From: Halostella pelagica
Lineage (GTDB): Archaea > Halobacteriota > Halobacteria > Halobacteriales > Natronoarchaeaceae
Direction: 5' to 3'
Assembly (NCBI GenBank): GCA_005954745.1
Contig: CP040678.1
Location: 2,666,001-2,730,000, forward strand
Length of the DNA stretch: 64,000 bases
Part shown: positions 42,126-50,830 of the stretch, piece by piece
Numbering within the stretch: position 1 is the first letter of the stretch
Layout: each line of letters opens with the position of its first letter
Position numbers and translations under genes: made by a program
The notes under the pieces: model-generated
Told to the model about the DNA's origin: nothing
Database searches by the model: none
Seen by the model: the letters and a program-made list of their open reading frames with translations, nothing else

Positions 42126-43325
42126 ATGGACGCGCCCGTAGAGGTCGAGTACGAACCCGCGAGCGTCAAGGAACTGCTCGCGGAGATGAAAGACACCGCA
42201 GAGTTGCTCATCGACCTCTCGTACTCGGCCGTCCTTCTCGGCAGCGACGAGGTAGCCGAGGAGGTGCTGGCGCTCGAAGAGCGGATGGACGTGTTGCAGC
42301 TCCGGGCAAGAATGAGCCTGCTGATGGCCTCCAGAAGCACCGACGACGCCGAACAGCTCGCACCCGTCCTCGGCGTCGTCGGCGCGGCGGAGAAGATAAG
42401 CGACGCCGCCGGCGACATCGCGAAGGTCGTCATCGAGGAGATCGGTCTCCCGGACGCGATGCGGACGGCGCTGCCCGACGCCGTCGAAACGCTGGTCCGC
42501 GCGACCGTCCACGACGACAGCGAGTACGTCGACTGGACGCTGGGAGACATCAACCTCGAAACGGAGACCGGAGTCCGGATCATCGCGATCCGACGCGGCG
42601 GCGACTGGCTGATGAACCCCGACCGAGAGACTCGGATCCGCGCTGACGACGTGCTCCTCTTGCGCGGGCCGAACGACGGCATCTCCACCGTCTACGCGAC
42701 GGCCACCCGCGAAGCGTACGACCGGACGGAGCCGGTAGAGGCCGGCATCGACGACCTCGAACGCGCCGTCGACTCCATCGTCCTGATGAAAAACATGAGC
42801 GAACTCGCCGTCGACCTGGCGTACGGGTCGGTGCTGTTCGACAGCGAAGACGTCGCCGCCGAAGTGGCCGAACTCGAAGCGGAAGTCGACGCGCTGCAGT
42901 CGCGGTTCGAGGCGTGGACGCTCCGCGCCGCCGCCCGTGTCGACGACCCGGTCTCGTTGCGGGGTCTGGTACAACTCGGCGCGAGCACGGAGGAGATAAG
43001 CGACGCCGCCCTCGAGATATCGGAGGGCGTGCTCCGCGGCCTCGGCACCCACCCGGTCGTCGCGGAGGCGGTTCTGGAGAGCGACGAGGTGATAGTCAGG
43101 TTCACCGTCGAACCGAACAGCGAACTCGACGGCGTCAGCCTCGGCGCGCGGGAAGTCAAAACCGAGACCGGCATGCGCGTCATCGCCGTCCGGAGACCGA
43201 GCGGAGAGACGGGCGACGACTGGGTCATCTCGCCCGGCCCCGAGACGGAACTCCGCGGCGGCGACGTGATCCTCGCGAAGGGGACTCGGACCGGGGCGGA
43301 ACGGCTAGAAGCGCTCGTGAGTTAG
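42126..43325 (+). CDS. Tandem PhoU / TrkA-C (RCK_C) domain protein
   Basis: A 399-residue soluble protein built from a duplicated unit. Residues about 10-100 are a PhoU-like helical domain (VKELLAEMKDTAELLIDLSYSAVLLGS), 115-190 a TrkA-C domain (WTLGDINLETETGVRIIAIRRGGDWLMNPDRETRIRADDVLLLRG in outline), then the pair repeats at about 205-310 and 315-399 (SLGAREVKTETGMRVIAVRR). Such proteins act as regulatory subunits for cation channels or transporters. No channel gene is adjacent. ATG at 42126. Confidence 0.87.
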   Translation: MDAPVEVEYEPASVKELLAEMKDTAELLIDLSYSAVLLGSDEVAEEVLALEERMDVLQLRARMSLLMASRSTDDAEQLAPVLGVVGAAEKISDAAGDIAKVVIEEIGLPDAMRTALPDAVETLVRATVHDDSEYVDWTLGDINLETETGVRIIAIRRGGDWLMNPDRETRIRADDVLLLRGPNDGISTVYATATREAYDRTEPVEAGIDDLERAVDSIVLMKNMSELAVDLAYGSVLFDSEDVAAEVAELEAEVDALQSRFEAWTLRAAARVDDPVSLRGLVQLGASTEEISDAALEISEGVLRGLGTHPVVAEAVLESDEVIVRFTVEPNSELDGVSLGAREVKTETGMRVIAVRRPSGETGDDWVISPGPETELRGGDVILAKGTRTGAERLEALVS

Positions 43326-43349
43326 TAGACCGACCGGCGGCGATTGCCG

Positions 43350-43631
43350 TTACTCTCGCATAGCGAGTCTGACCGCCGACACCACCGTCAGTGCGGTCGT
43401 GAGCAACATCGCCGACGTGACGGCGGCGACGAACGCGAGCGCGAGATATAGGAACGGCGAGCGGCCGCGGAACGCCGCGCCGGGGAGGACAGCCGGGACG
43501 ACGACAAAAAACCCGTAGAGGACGACGGCGAACCCGACGCCAGCGGCGGCGCTCACTTTCGCGTGGCGGGGCACGTTCAGCGCCCGCATGAACTGGACCA
43601 TCGGCGGCCGGTCGGGGGCGTCCTCGGACAC
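43350..43631 (-). CDS. DUF7536-like membrane protein
   Basis: A 93-residue protein with start region SEDAPDRPPMVQFMRALNVP, a helix KVSAAAGVGFAVVLYGFFVVVP and two further hydrophobic segments near LYLALAFVAAVTSAMLLTTAL. The pattern resembles the haloarchaeal DUF7536 family. I chose the GTG at 43631; a TTG at 43658 would add nine residues. Convergent with the PhoU/TrkA-C gene, 24 bases away. Function unknown. Confidence 0.7.
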   Translation of the reverse strand: MSEDAPDRPPMVQFMRALNVPRHAKVSAAAGVGFAVVLYGFFVVVPAVLPGAAFRGRSPFLYLALAFVAAVTSAMLLTTALTVVSAVRLAMRE

Positions 43632-43756
43632 GTCCGAGCGTGTGAACTCTACGACCAAAGCCGCATCGTTCCGCCGCGAACGGATACGAAACCGACCGTC
43701 GGGTCGAACGACCGGAAGTCCGAACCCCTAAGGCGTATCACATCCACGATCCGTCA

Positions 43757-44713
43757 ATGACGACGCTGGGCACAGCGAGCGCGGGCCCCGGAGAGATGGA
43801 CACGGGGCGACTTCGTGTCGGCGAGACCCGTGACGGGAGTCCGGCGGAACTGCCGGTCGCGGTGATAAACGGGGCCGAACCCGGTCGGACGCTGTACGTT
43901 CAGGCCGCGAGCGACGGCGACGAACTCAACGGCGTCGGCGTGATCCAGCGGTTCGTCCCGCAGGTCGACCCCGGGGAACTGGCCGGCGAGATACTCATCG
44001 TCGGGATCGTGAACTACCACGCCTTCCAGGTCGCGGAACACCGGAACCCGATCGACGACACGAAGATGAACCGGGCGTATCCGGGCGACGAAAACGGCAC
44101 GTCGAGCGAGCGGATCGCCGCGGCGACGTTCGAGACCGCGACGCGCGCGGACCTGATCCTCGACCTCCACCAGGGGTCGACGAGTCAGATGTTGAACGAA
44201 GTGCGGGTTCGCTGCGGAAGCCGTCACCGCCTGCACTCGAAGTGTCTGGAACTGGCGAAGGCGTTCGGCTGCGGCTACGTCCTCGACCAGAAGGGTCCGG
44301 ACGGTCAGCTAGCGCGTGCCGCCCCCGACGAGGGGGTCCCGACCATCGACCCGGAGCTCGGCGGGTCGGTCGGCTGGGACGAGGAGAGCATCTCGATAGG
44401 CGTCGAGGGGGTGTTCAATGTACTCAGACACTACGACTTTCTCGACGGCGACGCGGCGCTGAACAACCAGACCCGCGCCGGCGGGTTCGACCAGTTCGGG
44501 TCGCCGGTCGGCGGACTCGTCCGGTTCCGGCGCGAACTCGGCGACCGCGTGTCCCGCGGGGACACCATCTTCGAAGTGACCGACGCGTTCGGACAGGAGA
44601 AGGCCACGGTGACCGCGGACGGGAGCGGGATATTCTGGCGGGCCCGCCGCCTTCCCCAGGTCGCAACCGGGGAGTACGTCTGTTCGGTCGCCACCGATAT
44701 CGACGAGTACTGA
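43757..44713 (+). CDS. Succinylglutamate desuccinylase/aspartoacylase family protein
   Basis: A 318-residue M14-like zinc hydrolase relative. LYVQAASDGDELNGVGVIQRF aligns with the usual G-x-HGDE metal motif but has Asp where the zinc-binding His is expected. The second motif LILDLHQGSTSQMLNEVRVR keeps its His, MNRAYPGD and the Glu in IDPELGGS are also present, and the C-terminal biotinyl-like barrel (GLVRFRRELGDRVSRGDTIFEV) is intact. It probably removes an N-acyl group or is non-catalytic. ATG at 43757; the next gene follows by 31 bases. Confidence 0.82.
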   Translation: MTTLGTASAGPGEMDTGRLRVGETRDGSPAELPVAVINGAEPGRTLYVQAASDGDELNGVGVIQRFVPQVDPGELAGEILIVGIVNYHAFQVAEHRNPIDDTKMNRAYPGDENGTSSERIAAATFETATRADLILDLHQGSTSQMLNEVRVRCGSRHRLHSKCLELAKAFGCGYVLDQKGPDGQLARAAPDEGVPTIDPELGGSVGWDEESISIGVEGVFNVLRHYDFLDGDAALNNQTRAGGFDQFGSPVGGLVRFRRELGDRVSRGDTIFEVTDAFGQEKATVTADGSGIFWRARRLPQVATGEYVCSVATDIDEY

Positions 44714-44744
44714 CGCGGACGACCACCGAAACCGACTACGACAG

Positions 44745-45896
44745 ATGCCCACTGACCTTCACTGCCGCGCTTGTGGCAACGAGTACGACGCCGGACCGGA
44801 CGAGCCGTGGCGCTGTGACTGCGGTCACGCGCTCGATTTCGCGAACGAACCGCTCCCCGAGGGGAGTCCGCCCCCGTTCGAGAGACTAGATACCCGCCGG
44901 GGGCTCTGGACGTTCTTCGAGTTCCTGCCCGTGAGTCAGCAGGTGAGTCTCGGCGAGGGCTTCACGCCGCTCGTCGACGCCCCGGACTGGGACGCCCAGT
45001 TCAAACTGGAGTACGTGTTCCCGTCCGGGAGCTTCAAGGACCGCGGGGCGACGGTGACGCTCTCGCGGGCGGTCGAACTCGGCGTCGACACCGTCATCGA
45101 GGACTCCTCGGGCAACGCCGGGGCCGCCATCGCGACCTACGCCGCCCGGGCCGGTCTCGACGCCGAGATATACGTTCCGGCGGACATCAAGCAGTCCAAG
45201 CTCGTCGCTATCCAGCGCGCCGGTGCGCGGCCTGTCCGCGTCGAAGGCGGGCGCGAGGCTGTCACCGAAGCGTGTCTCGACGCAGTGCGCACCGGTGACG
45301 GCTGGTACGCCAGCCACGCCTGGAACCCCGCGTTCTACGCCGGGACGATGACGTTCGCCCTCGAAGTCGCCGCCCAGCGCGAGTGGACGGTGCCGGACGC
45401 CGTCGTCCTGCCGCTCGGCCACGGAACCCTCTTTCTTGGCGCTTACCGTGGCTTCAGGGCACTTCGGGAGGCCGGCATCACCGACGACGTTCCCCGCCTA
45501 CTGGGCGCGCAGGGAACCGGCTACGCGCCGTTCGCGGCGGAGCTTCAGGACAACCGCCCGGAGCGCGAAAAGCCGGGCGCGGAACTGACCGCCGCTCTGG
45601 ACCGGGACGACGAACCGGAGGCGGTAAACGAGATAGTCGACGGCATCCACATCCGCGACCCGGCGCGGAGAGAACAGGTCGAAAACGCCATCCGGGAGAC
45701 GGACGGGGACGCCATCGCACTGGGCGCAGACGCCGTCGAAGGGACGCTCGACCGCCTCCATCGTGCCGGGTTTTACGTCGAACCCACGAGCGCCGTCGCG
45801 CCGGCGGCGCTCGGCGAGTACCGCCGCGAAGGTGTCCTGGACGAGGACGACGACGTCGTCGTCCCGCTGACCGGAAGCGGGATGAAGACGCTATAG
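44745..45896 (+). CDS. thrC: Threonine synthase-like PLP enzyme
   Basis: A 383-residue PLP-dependent lyase/synthase. An N-terminal zinc-ribbon-like part (CRACGNEY, CDCGHA) precedes the fold. SGSFKDRGATVTLS holds the PLP Lys, EDSSGNAGAAIATYAARAG the Asn loop, and PLGHGTLFLGAYRGFR the phosphate-binding region. The best match is threonine synthase, which makes threonine from O-phosphohomoserine; other fold type II enzymes remain possible since GHGT replaces the usual GNGG-type loop. ATG at 44745. Followed by an AT-rich non-coding region. Confidence 0.8.
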   Translation: MPTDLHCRACGNEYDAGPDEPWRCDCGHALDFANEPLPEGSPPPFERLDTRRGLWTFFEFLPVSQQVSLGEGFTPLVDAPDWDAQFKLEYVFPSGSFKDRGATVTLSRAVELGVDTVIEDSSGNAGAAIATYAARAGLDAEIYVPADIKQSKLVAIQRAGARPVRVEGGREAVTEACLDAVRTGDGWYASHAWNPAFYAGTMTFALEVAAQREWTVPDAVVLPLGHGTLFLGAYRGFRALREAGITDDVPRLLGAQGTGYAPFAAELQDNRPEREKPGAELTAALDRDDEPEAVNEIVDGIHIRDPARREQVENAIRETDGDAIALGADAVEGTLDRLHRAGFYVEPTSAVAPAALGEYRREGVLDEDDDVVVPLTGSGMKTL

Positions 45897-46233
45897 CCGT
45901 ACTATTCATAAATAATACCTATAGAGAAGTTGCCAATACGGATCAAACTAGCCTCGATCGTATAATTTAGAGGTCATAACAAGTTCGCGCGCTCTACAGA
46001 ATCGGGAGAATCCGGGATCTCTTCGTGACGGAGCCTGACAGCCGTCAATGTGTACAGAGACACTATTGAATCAGCTCGCGCAATTGTTAATTAACGAATG
46101 ATCAACCAGGGGTTTATATAGCCGTACTTTGCCAAATATGCCCGCAATAGTATGTTGGTATACTGTATAATTAATAAGTATATCTAGCTATAGCAAGACT
46201 TAAGTTCTGATCGTCGGACCCTCGTATGTTCCC
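45897..46233 (+). promoter_or_regulatory. AT-rich regulatory region upstream of the phnDCE-type operon
   Basis: A 337-base non-coding stretch, unusually AT-rich for this genome. It contains a perfect palindrome GTTAATTAAC (46086-46095), an inverted repeat AGTAT-gttggt-ATACT (46149-46164), a distal TATA-like TTTATATA (46113-46120) and a nearer AT box TTAATAAGTATATC (about 46169-46182) roughly 55-60 bases before the ATG at 46234. I infer control by nutrient-responsive regulators, but no known operator is proved. Confidence 0.55.
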
Positions 46234-47190
46234 ATGAAAGACCGCCGAAGCTTTCTCAAGAGTGTGGGCGCAGCGGGCGGTGTAGCATTCACAGCGGGAT
46301 GTATCGGACAGTTCGGAAGCCAGCCGTACGGTGACGGTACGCTTACGTTCGTCATGTCGCCGACGGAACCGCAGGAGTTCATGGAGTCGCAGTACGCGCC
46401 GGTACGTGACTATCTGGACGAGGAGACCGAGGACGACGTCGAGGTCGAACTCCAGTATGCGAACAACTACTCGGCGGTGCTTCGTGCGCTCGGCGAGGGC
46501 AACGCCGAAATCGCCGAGACCGGGCCGTTCGCCGCCGCACTCGGCGTTCGCGGCGATCAGTGTGACGTGATCCTCCAGCGGTACGCCTACGGTTCGTGGG
46601 ACTACCACTCCGTACTTATCACCAACGAGGACAGCGACATCGAGGAACCCGCCGACCTCGAAGGACGCGACATCGGCTTCGCCGCCACGACCAGCGCCAG
46701 CGGATCGCTGTACCCGCTGTACATGCTCAAGCAGGCGGGTCTGGACATCGGCGACGCCCCGATGAGCGACGACGGTGCGGACTTCAACGCCTCCTGGTCC
46801 GGTCACGCACAGGCGTTCGAGGCGCTCCAGAGCGGACAGATCGACGCGGCAGGCGTCGGTCGGTTCATCACCTGGGACTACGGAAACGAGGACTACGTCG
46901 AGGGCATCCGCGAGGTCGACCGCGTCTCCGGCATCCCGCGTGCGCCCATCATCGTTAGCCCCGAACTCGACGACGAGAAAAAGGAGAAGTTCACCGACGC
47001 CTTCCTCGACGCACCCGAGGATATCTACCTGGGCGAGGACGGCGAGGAGGACGCGGAAGACGAGGAGAACCCGGACGACCTCTGGTTCAGCGACGTACGC
47101 GAGGCCGACGTCGACACGTACCAGCCGGTCGTCGATGTCGCCAACGAGCTTGGCATCGAGTCCGACCTCCTCGACGAAGGTACCGAGTAA
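46234..47190 (+). CDS. phnD: Phosphate/phosphite/phosphonate ABC transporter substrate-binding lipoprotein
   Basis: A 318-residue extracellular binding protein of the PhnD family. The N-terminus DRRSFLKSVGAAGG is a Tat signal and FTAGC a lipobox, so it is a Tat-exported lipoprotein. LTFVMSPTEPQEFMESQYAPVRDYL, DIGFAATTSASGSLYPLYML and HAQAFEALQSGQIDAAGVGRFI are family segments. It captures phosphate, phosphite or phosphonate. The residues DGEEDAEDEENPDD near the C-terminus are a haloarchaeal acidic insertion. ATG at 46234. First gene of an operon with phnC and phnE. Confidence 0.92.
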   Translation: MKDRRSFLKSVGAAGGVAFTAGCIGQFGSQPYGDGTLTFVMSPTEPQEFMESQYAPVRDYLDEETEDDVEVELQYANNYSAVLRALGEGNAEIAETGPFAAALGVRGDQCDVILQRYAYGSWDYHSVLITNEDSDIEEPADLEGRDIGFAATTSASGSLYPLYMLKQAGLDIGDAPMSDDGADFNASWSGHAQAFEALQSGQIDAAGVGRFITWDYGNEDYVEGIREVDRVSGIPRAPIIVSPELDDEKKEKFTDAFLDAPEDIYLGEDGEEDAEDEENPDDLWFSDVREADVDTYQPVVDVANELGIESDLLDEGTE

Positions 47191-47231
47191 CCGTCACAGA
47201 GTCATAACTTCTTCAAGTGGAATCTACTCCA

Positions 47232-47984
47232 ATGCCCGCTGTCTCCGTTCAGGATCTTACCAAGACGTACGGCGAGGGCACGACGGCCCTCGAAGACGTA
47301 TCTTTCGAGATAGAGAAAGGCGAGTTCGTCGTCGTCCTCGGCCCCTCCGGCGCGGGGAAATCGACGCTGCTGCGCATCCTCAACGGTCTGACGACGCCCA
47401 CGGACGGGTCCGTCGTCATCAACGGCGAGGAAGTCCAGGGCCGTCGAAGCGACGTGGCGATGGTGTTCCAGTTGCACTACGTCATCGAGAGCATGAGCGC
47501 GTATCGTAACGCGCTGACGGGCGCGCTCTCGCGGACGGGCCTCCTCAGTAGCATCCTCACGTGGTACAACGACGAGGACAAACAGGCCGCGCTCGACGCG
47601 CTAGACACCGTCGGCCTCCTCGACGAGGCCGAACAGCGCGCGGGGTCGATGTCCGGCGGCCAGCAACAGCGCGTCGGCATCGCCCGAGCGCTCGTCCAGA
47701 ACCCGGCCCTGCTTTTGGCCGACGAACCCGTCGCCAGTCTCGACCCGAAGGCGGCAACCGAGGTGATGGGGTACATGCGCTCGGCCGCCAAGGAGCGGAA
47801 CCTCACCACTATCGCATCGCTCCACCAGGTGAACATCGCCCGCGAGTTCGGCGACCGGTTCATCGGCATCCGAGACGGCGAAGTAGTGTTCGACGGCGGC
47901 GAGGACGCACTGACGATGGAGGCCGTCGATGATATCTACTACGGGGAGGGCGGCGACGACCCGATGGAGGTGCTCGGCCAATGA
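47232..47984 (+). CDS. phnC: Phosphonate-type ABC transporter ATP-binding protein
   Basis: A 250-residue ATPase. Walker A GPSGAGKST, Q-loop VFQLHYVIESMSAYRNAL, signature MSGGQQQRV, Walker B LLLADEPVASLDP and H-loop IASLHQVN are complete. The residue run ALTGALSRTG after the Q-loop is characteristic of PhnC. ATG at 47232 (MPAVSVQDLTKTYGEG) is preferred; a GTG at 47217 would add five residues. It lies 41 bases after phnD and its TGA overlaps the phnE ATG. Confidence 0.93.
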   Translation: MPAVSVQDLTKTYGEGTTALEDVSFEIEKGEFVVVLGPSGAGKSTLLRILNGLTTPTDGSVVINGEEVQGRRSDVAMVFQLHYVIESMSAYRNALTGALSRTGLLSSILTWYNDEDKQAALDALDTVGLLDEAEQRAGSMSGGQQQRVGIARALVQNPALLLADEPVASLDPKAATEVMGYMRSAAKERNLTTIASLHQVNIAREFGDRFIGIRDGEVVFDGGEDALTMEAVDDIYYGEGGDDPMEVLGQ

Positions 47985-49036
47985 GCGACGACACGAGCAG
48001 TGATTCGCCCGACGACGTGGTCGAAGACGGCGGAACGCCCGAAGACCGTACGCGAACCCTCGACGAGACGCTCGCGCGGATCGAGCGGAACCAGCGCATC
48101 CGCCGCTTCGCACTCGGCGTCGGGTTGGTCGTCCTCGGCGGTATCACTGCCGCGGGCCTCATCTTCATCGGTTTCAACCTCGCCGACCTGACGCGGACGT
48201 TCCCCGGCTTCCTCGAGTCGCTGTTGGACTTCATGCCGCCGGACTTCGTCGACTTCACGACCTACACGTCAGAGAACGACATCCGCGGCCCGCAAGCAGT
48301 GTACGAGAGCCTGATCCGGCCCGGAACGCTCGTCGAGAGCCTCGCCGAGCAGGACGGCCTCGTCGGCCTGTCGGTCATCACCATCGCTATCGGGTTCTGC
48401 GGGACAGTGCTCGGGTTCCCGCTCGCACTGACGTTCGGCGTACTCGGCAGCGAACGCGTGGTCCCGTTCCCGTTCAACTTCATCTTCCGCGGAACGATGT
48501 CGACCATCCGGGCTATCCCGGCGCTCGTGTGGGTGCTCATCTACATCCCGCTGGCCGGACTCGGACCGGTCGGCGCGCTACTGGCCGTGGCGACCGACAC
48601 CGTCGGAAACCTCGGCCGCCTGTTCACGGACGAACTCGAGGAGATCGACGACGGCCCGATCGAGGCTATCGGCTCCACCGGGGCGTCCGACTCCCAGCGC
48701 GTCGCCTTCGGTATGCTCAGCCAGGTGTTCACGTCGTTCATCGCCTGGACGCTGTACATCTTCGAGATCAACGTCCGAGTCGCCGTCTCGCTCGGCGTCG
48801 TGGGCGCGGGCGGCATCGGGATGTACATCCAGCAGCGGTTCTTCGGCTTCCTTGAGTTCGGAAAAGGGATGGCCGCGATCATCATGGTTATCGCCATCGT
48901 CCTCTCCGTCGAGATGATCTCCTCCCGTCTGCGCGCACGGCTGCGGCCGAGCGAACACGAGAGCAAGAGCTTCCTCGACGCGCTCGGCGAACTCTCCGAC
49001 TCCGACAAGTGGCTCGGCAGCCGGTCGAAGGAGTAA
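47981..49036 (+). CDS. phnE: Phosphonate-type ABC transporter permease
   Basis: A 351-residue permease. A hydrophilic acidic N-terminus (DDTSSDSPDDVVEDGG) of about 40 residues precedes the first membrane helix. The EAA-like loop lies in IEAIGSTGASDSQRVAFGML, and TIRAIPALVWVLIYIP and GAGGIGMYIQQRFFGF are PhnE-typical. About six membrane segments. ATG at 47981 overlaps phnC by four bases. No C-P lyase, phosphonatase or phosphite dehydrogenase gene is adjacent, so substrate specificity is open. Confidence 0.92.
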   Translation: MSDDTSSDSPDDVVEDGGTPEDRTRTLDETLARIERNQRIRRFALGVGLVVLGGITAAGLIFIGFNLADLTRTFPGFLESLLDFMPPDFVDFTTYTSENDIRGPQAVYESLIRPGTLVESLAEQDGLVGLSVITIAIGFCGTVLGFPLALTFGVLGSERVVPFPFNFIFRGTMSTIRAIPALVWVLIYIPLAGLGPVGALLAVATDTVGNLGRLFTDELEEIDDGPIEAIGSTGASDSQRVAFGMLSQVFTSFIAWTLYIFEINVRVAVSLGVVGAGGIGMYIQQRFFGFLEFGKGMAAIIMVIAIVLSVEMISSRLRARLRPSEHESKSFLDALGELSDSDKWLGSRSKE

Positions 49037-49095
49037 ACCGACCGGTTCCGGCCGCCGAATCGCACACCACGTTTCTCCCGCGGTCCGTTGAGGGG

Positions 49096-49902
49096 TCAGC
49101 CGCGCTGCGCTTCCGCGTCCCGCGCCGTCGAAAGCACCGCGTCGTGGACCGCGCCGTTCGAGACGACGAGGCCCCTGCTGTCGTGGTGCCAGCGGTTTCC
49201 TTCTAGATCCGTCGCCTCACCCCCCGCACACCGGACGAGGTGAACGCCGGCGACGGTGTCCCAGGGGTTCCCGCGGAGGTTCGAAAACACGCCGTCCAGC
49301 GCGCCCATCGCGACGTATCCCAGGGATATCTGTGCGGACCCGTACCGCCGGAGATCCGCGAACCGCTCGACGACGCCCTCCGCGGCGGCCGCGTACTCGT
49401 CTCGACTGTCGAAGTCCCACCAGAGCGTCGGCGAGACCGTCGCCGTCTCCGGGCCGTCTCGCCGGCTGACCGACAGTTCGTCGCCGTTCAGCCGCGCCGT
49501 CGTCTCGTCCGCGAGGAACTCGTCGCCGACAGCAGGCGCGACCGTCGCGGCCGCGACCGGTTCGCCGTCGGCGACGGCGGCGACGCTCGTACACCAGAAC
49601 GGGACGCCGCGAACGAAGTTGTTCGTCCCGTCGATAGGGTCGACGACGAAGGCCGACCCCTCGTCGGGCACCGTCGTCGGCGCGTCGTTCTCCTCGCCGA
49701 CGATCGTGACGTCCGGGTAGTCCGCCCGGATCGTCTCGATGACGCGCTCCTGAGCCTCTCGGTCGGCCCGCGTCACCACGTCCGTGTCGCCGTCTTTTGT
49801 CTCGACGGCGAGGTCCGTCCTGAAGTAGTCCGCGGCGACGGCCGCCCCCTCGCGGGCGGCGCGGGTCGTGACGGCCGCTCGCTCGCTCTCGCTGTCTGCC
49901 AT
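49096..49902 (-). CDS. Inositol monophosphatase family protein
   Basis: A 268-residue Mg2+-dependent phosphatase of the SuhB/IMPase group, which also covers archaeal fructose-1,6-bisphosphatases. DTDVVTRADREAQERVIETI, IVGEEND (GEE metal ligands), FVVDPIDGTNNFVRGVPFW (DPIDGT) and the final NLRGNPWDTVAGVHLVRCAGG (WD-x-AG) motifs are all intact. ATG at 49900-49902. Divergent from NUDIX across 146 bases. The real substrate may be inositol phosphate, fructose bisphosphate or a nucleotide. Confidence 0.9.
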   Translation of the reverse strand: MADSESERAAVTTRAAREGAAVAADYFRTDLAVETKDGDTDVVTRADREAQERVIETIRADYPDVTIVGEENDAPTTVPDEGSAFVVDPIDGTNNFVRGVPFWCTSVAAVADGEPVAAATVAPAVGDEFLADETTARLNGDELSVSRRDGPETATVSPTLWWDFDSRDEYAAAAEGVVERFADLRRYGSAQISLGYVAMGALDGVFSNLRGNPWDTVAGVHLVRCAGGEATDLEGNRWHHDSRGLVVSNGAVHDAVLSTARDAEAQRG

Positions 49903-50048
49903 GTCGTGGTTCGCGCCGGCGAGAAGGATATGGGCACCGGTTTCGCGGCCGCCGGTTGATGCGCAAAGCGTTAGTTCGGGCCGGAAGCATCACGGAGTAT
50001 GCGATACCCGGGAGAGAGACAAGTGCTTTCGGCGGCTGAGGTGACCTG

Positions 50049-50582
50049 ATGGTCCAGCGCGTGCCGAACTACTGTCCGCAGTGCGGGACTGCGGTCGAAT
50101 CGCAGACGTTCGAGGGCCGGGAGCGCCGCTACTGTCCCTCGTGCGAACGGTTCGTCTTCCGGAACGCCGCGCCCTGCGGCGGCGTCGCCGTGGTCGACGG
50201 CCACACCGACGCGGTTCTGCTCGTCGAACGGGCGGTTCCACCCGGCAAAGGTGAGTGGACGTTCCCCGGCGGCCACCTCGAAGCTGACGAACCGCCGGCG
50301 GCCGGCGCGGTCAGGGAACTCGAAGAAGAAACCGGCATCACCGTCGACCCGGATGACCTGCTGCTCGCGGACGTCCGCCAACTCGATCCGTTCGACGGGA
50401 AGTACGTCGTCTCGATCCGCTATGCCGTCGCGCGGTCGGCGACAACGGGCGTACCCGAGGCCGGGTCGGACGCGGAAACTGCCGAGTTCGTCCCGGTCGA
50501 GGAGATACGGGACGAAGCGCGACCGTTACGGCCCCACGTTCGACCGCAGTTAGACGATGTACTCGACGCGCTGGGCGACTGA
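50049..50582 (+). CDS. NUDIX hydrolase with N-terminal zinc ribbon
   Basis: A 177-residue pyrophosphohydrolase. Residues 5-35 form a zinc ribbon (YCPQCGTAVE...YCPSCERF). The Nudix box GGHLEADEPPAAGAVRELEEETGI is near residue 75-100 and complete, with REL-EE-TG in order. Zinc-ribbon Nudix proteins include NudC-like NADH/RNA-cap hydrolases, but the short length argues for a general nucleotide-sugar or NTP role. ATG at 50049. Its TGA at 50580-50582 is the start of repeat R1 copy 2. Confidence 0.9.
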   Translation: MVQRVPNYCPQCGTAVESQTFEGRERRYCPSCERFVFRNAAPCGGVAVVDGHTDAVLLVERAVPPGKGEWTFPGGHLEADEPPAAGAVRELEEETGITVDPDDLLLADVRQLDPFDGKYVVSIRYAVARSATTGVPEAGSDAETAEFVPVEEIRDEARPLRPHVRPQLDDVLDALGD

Positions 50583-50663
50583 TAGGGGCTTTGTAACTGT
50601 GTTTCGGTATTCACCGACCCAGTGTCGGCAAAATGCCGAACTGGCTTGTGACAGTCCCTATGA
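50580..50663. repeat. Stop-linked palindromic repeat R1, copy 2
   Basis: The best-preserved copy. It begins TGATAGGGGCT, where TGA is the NUDIX stop, and ends AGTCCCTATGA, so the outer arms are inverted. The inner arms TTCGGTATT / AATGCCGAA and CACCGAC / GTGTCGG also pair. Relative to the other copies the interior is oriented the opposite way, which is possible because both ends are alike. The remaining bases to 50830 hold no gene. Confidence 0.8.
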
Positions 50664-50830
50664 ATGGCTCTCGCAGTTGGCTGTCGGATGTCATCGAATT
50701 GTTCGGACATTCCCGTCGTCGTTCGGCAACTGCTCAGTACAGGCGAAAACGTTACCGGAGCCGCTATCCACCTCTCCGGTAGCTGTCAGAGATGGCGTGT
50801 TAACCGCAGAAAACGAGCGTCGCAAATGTA

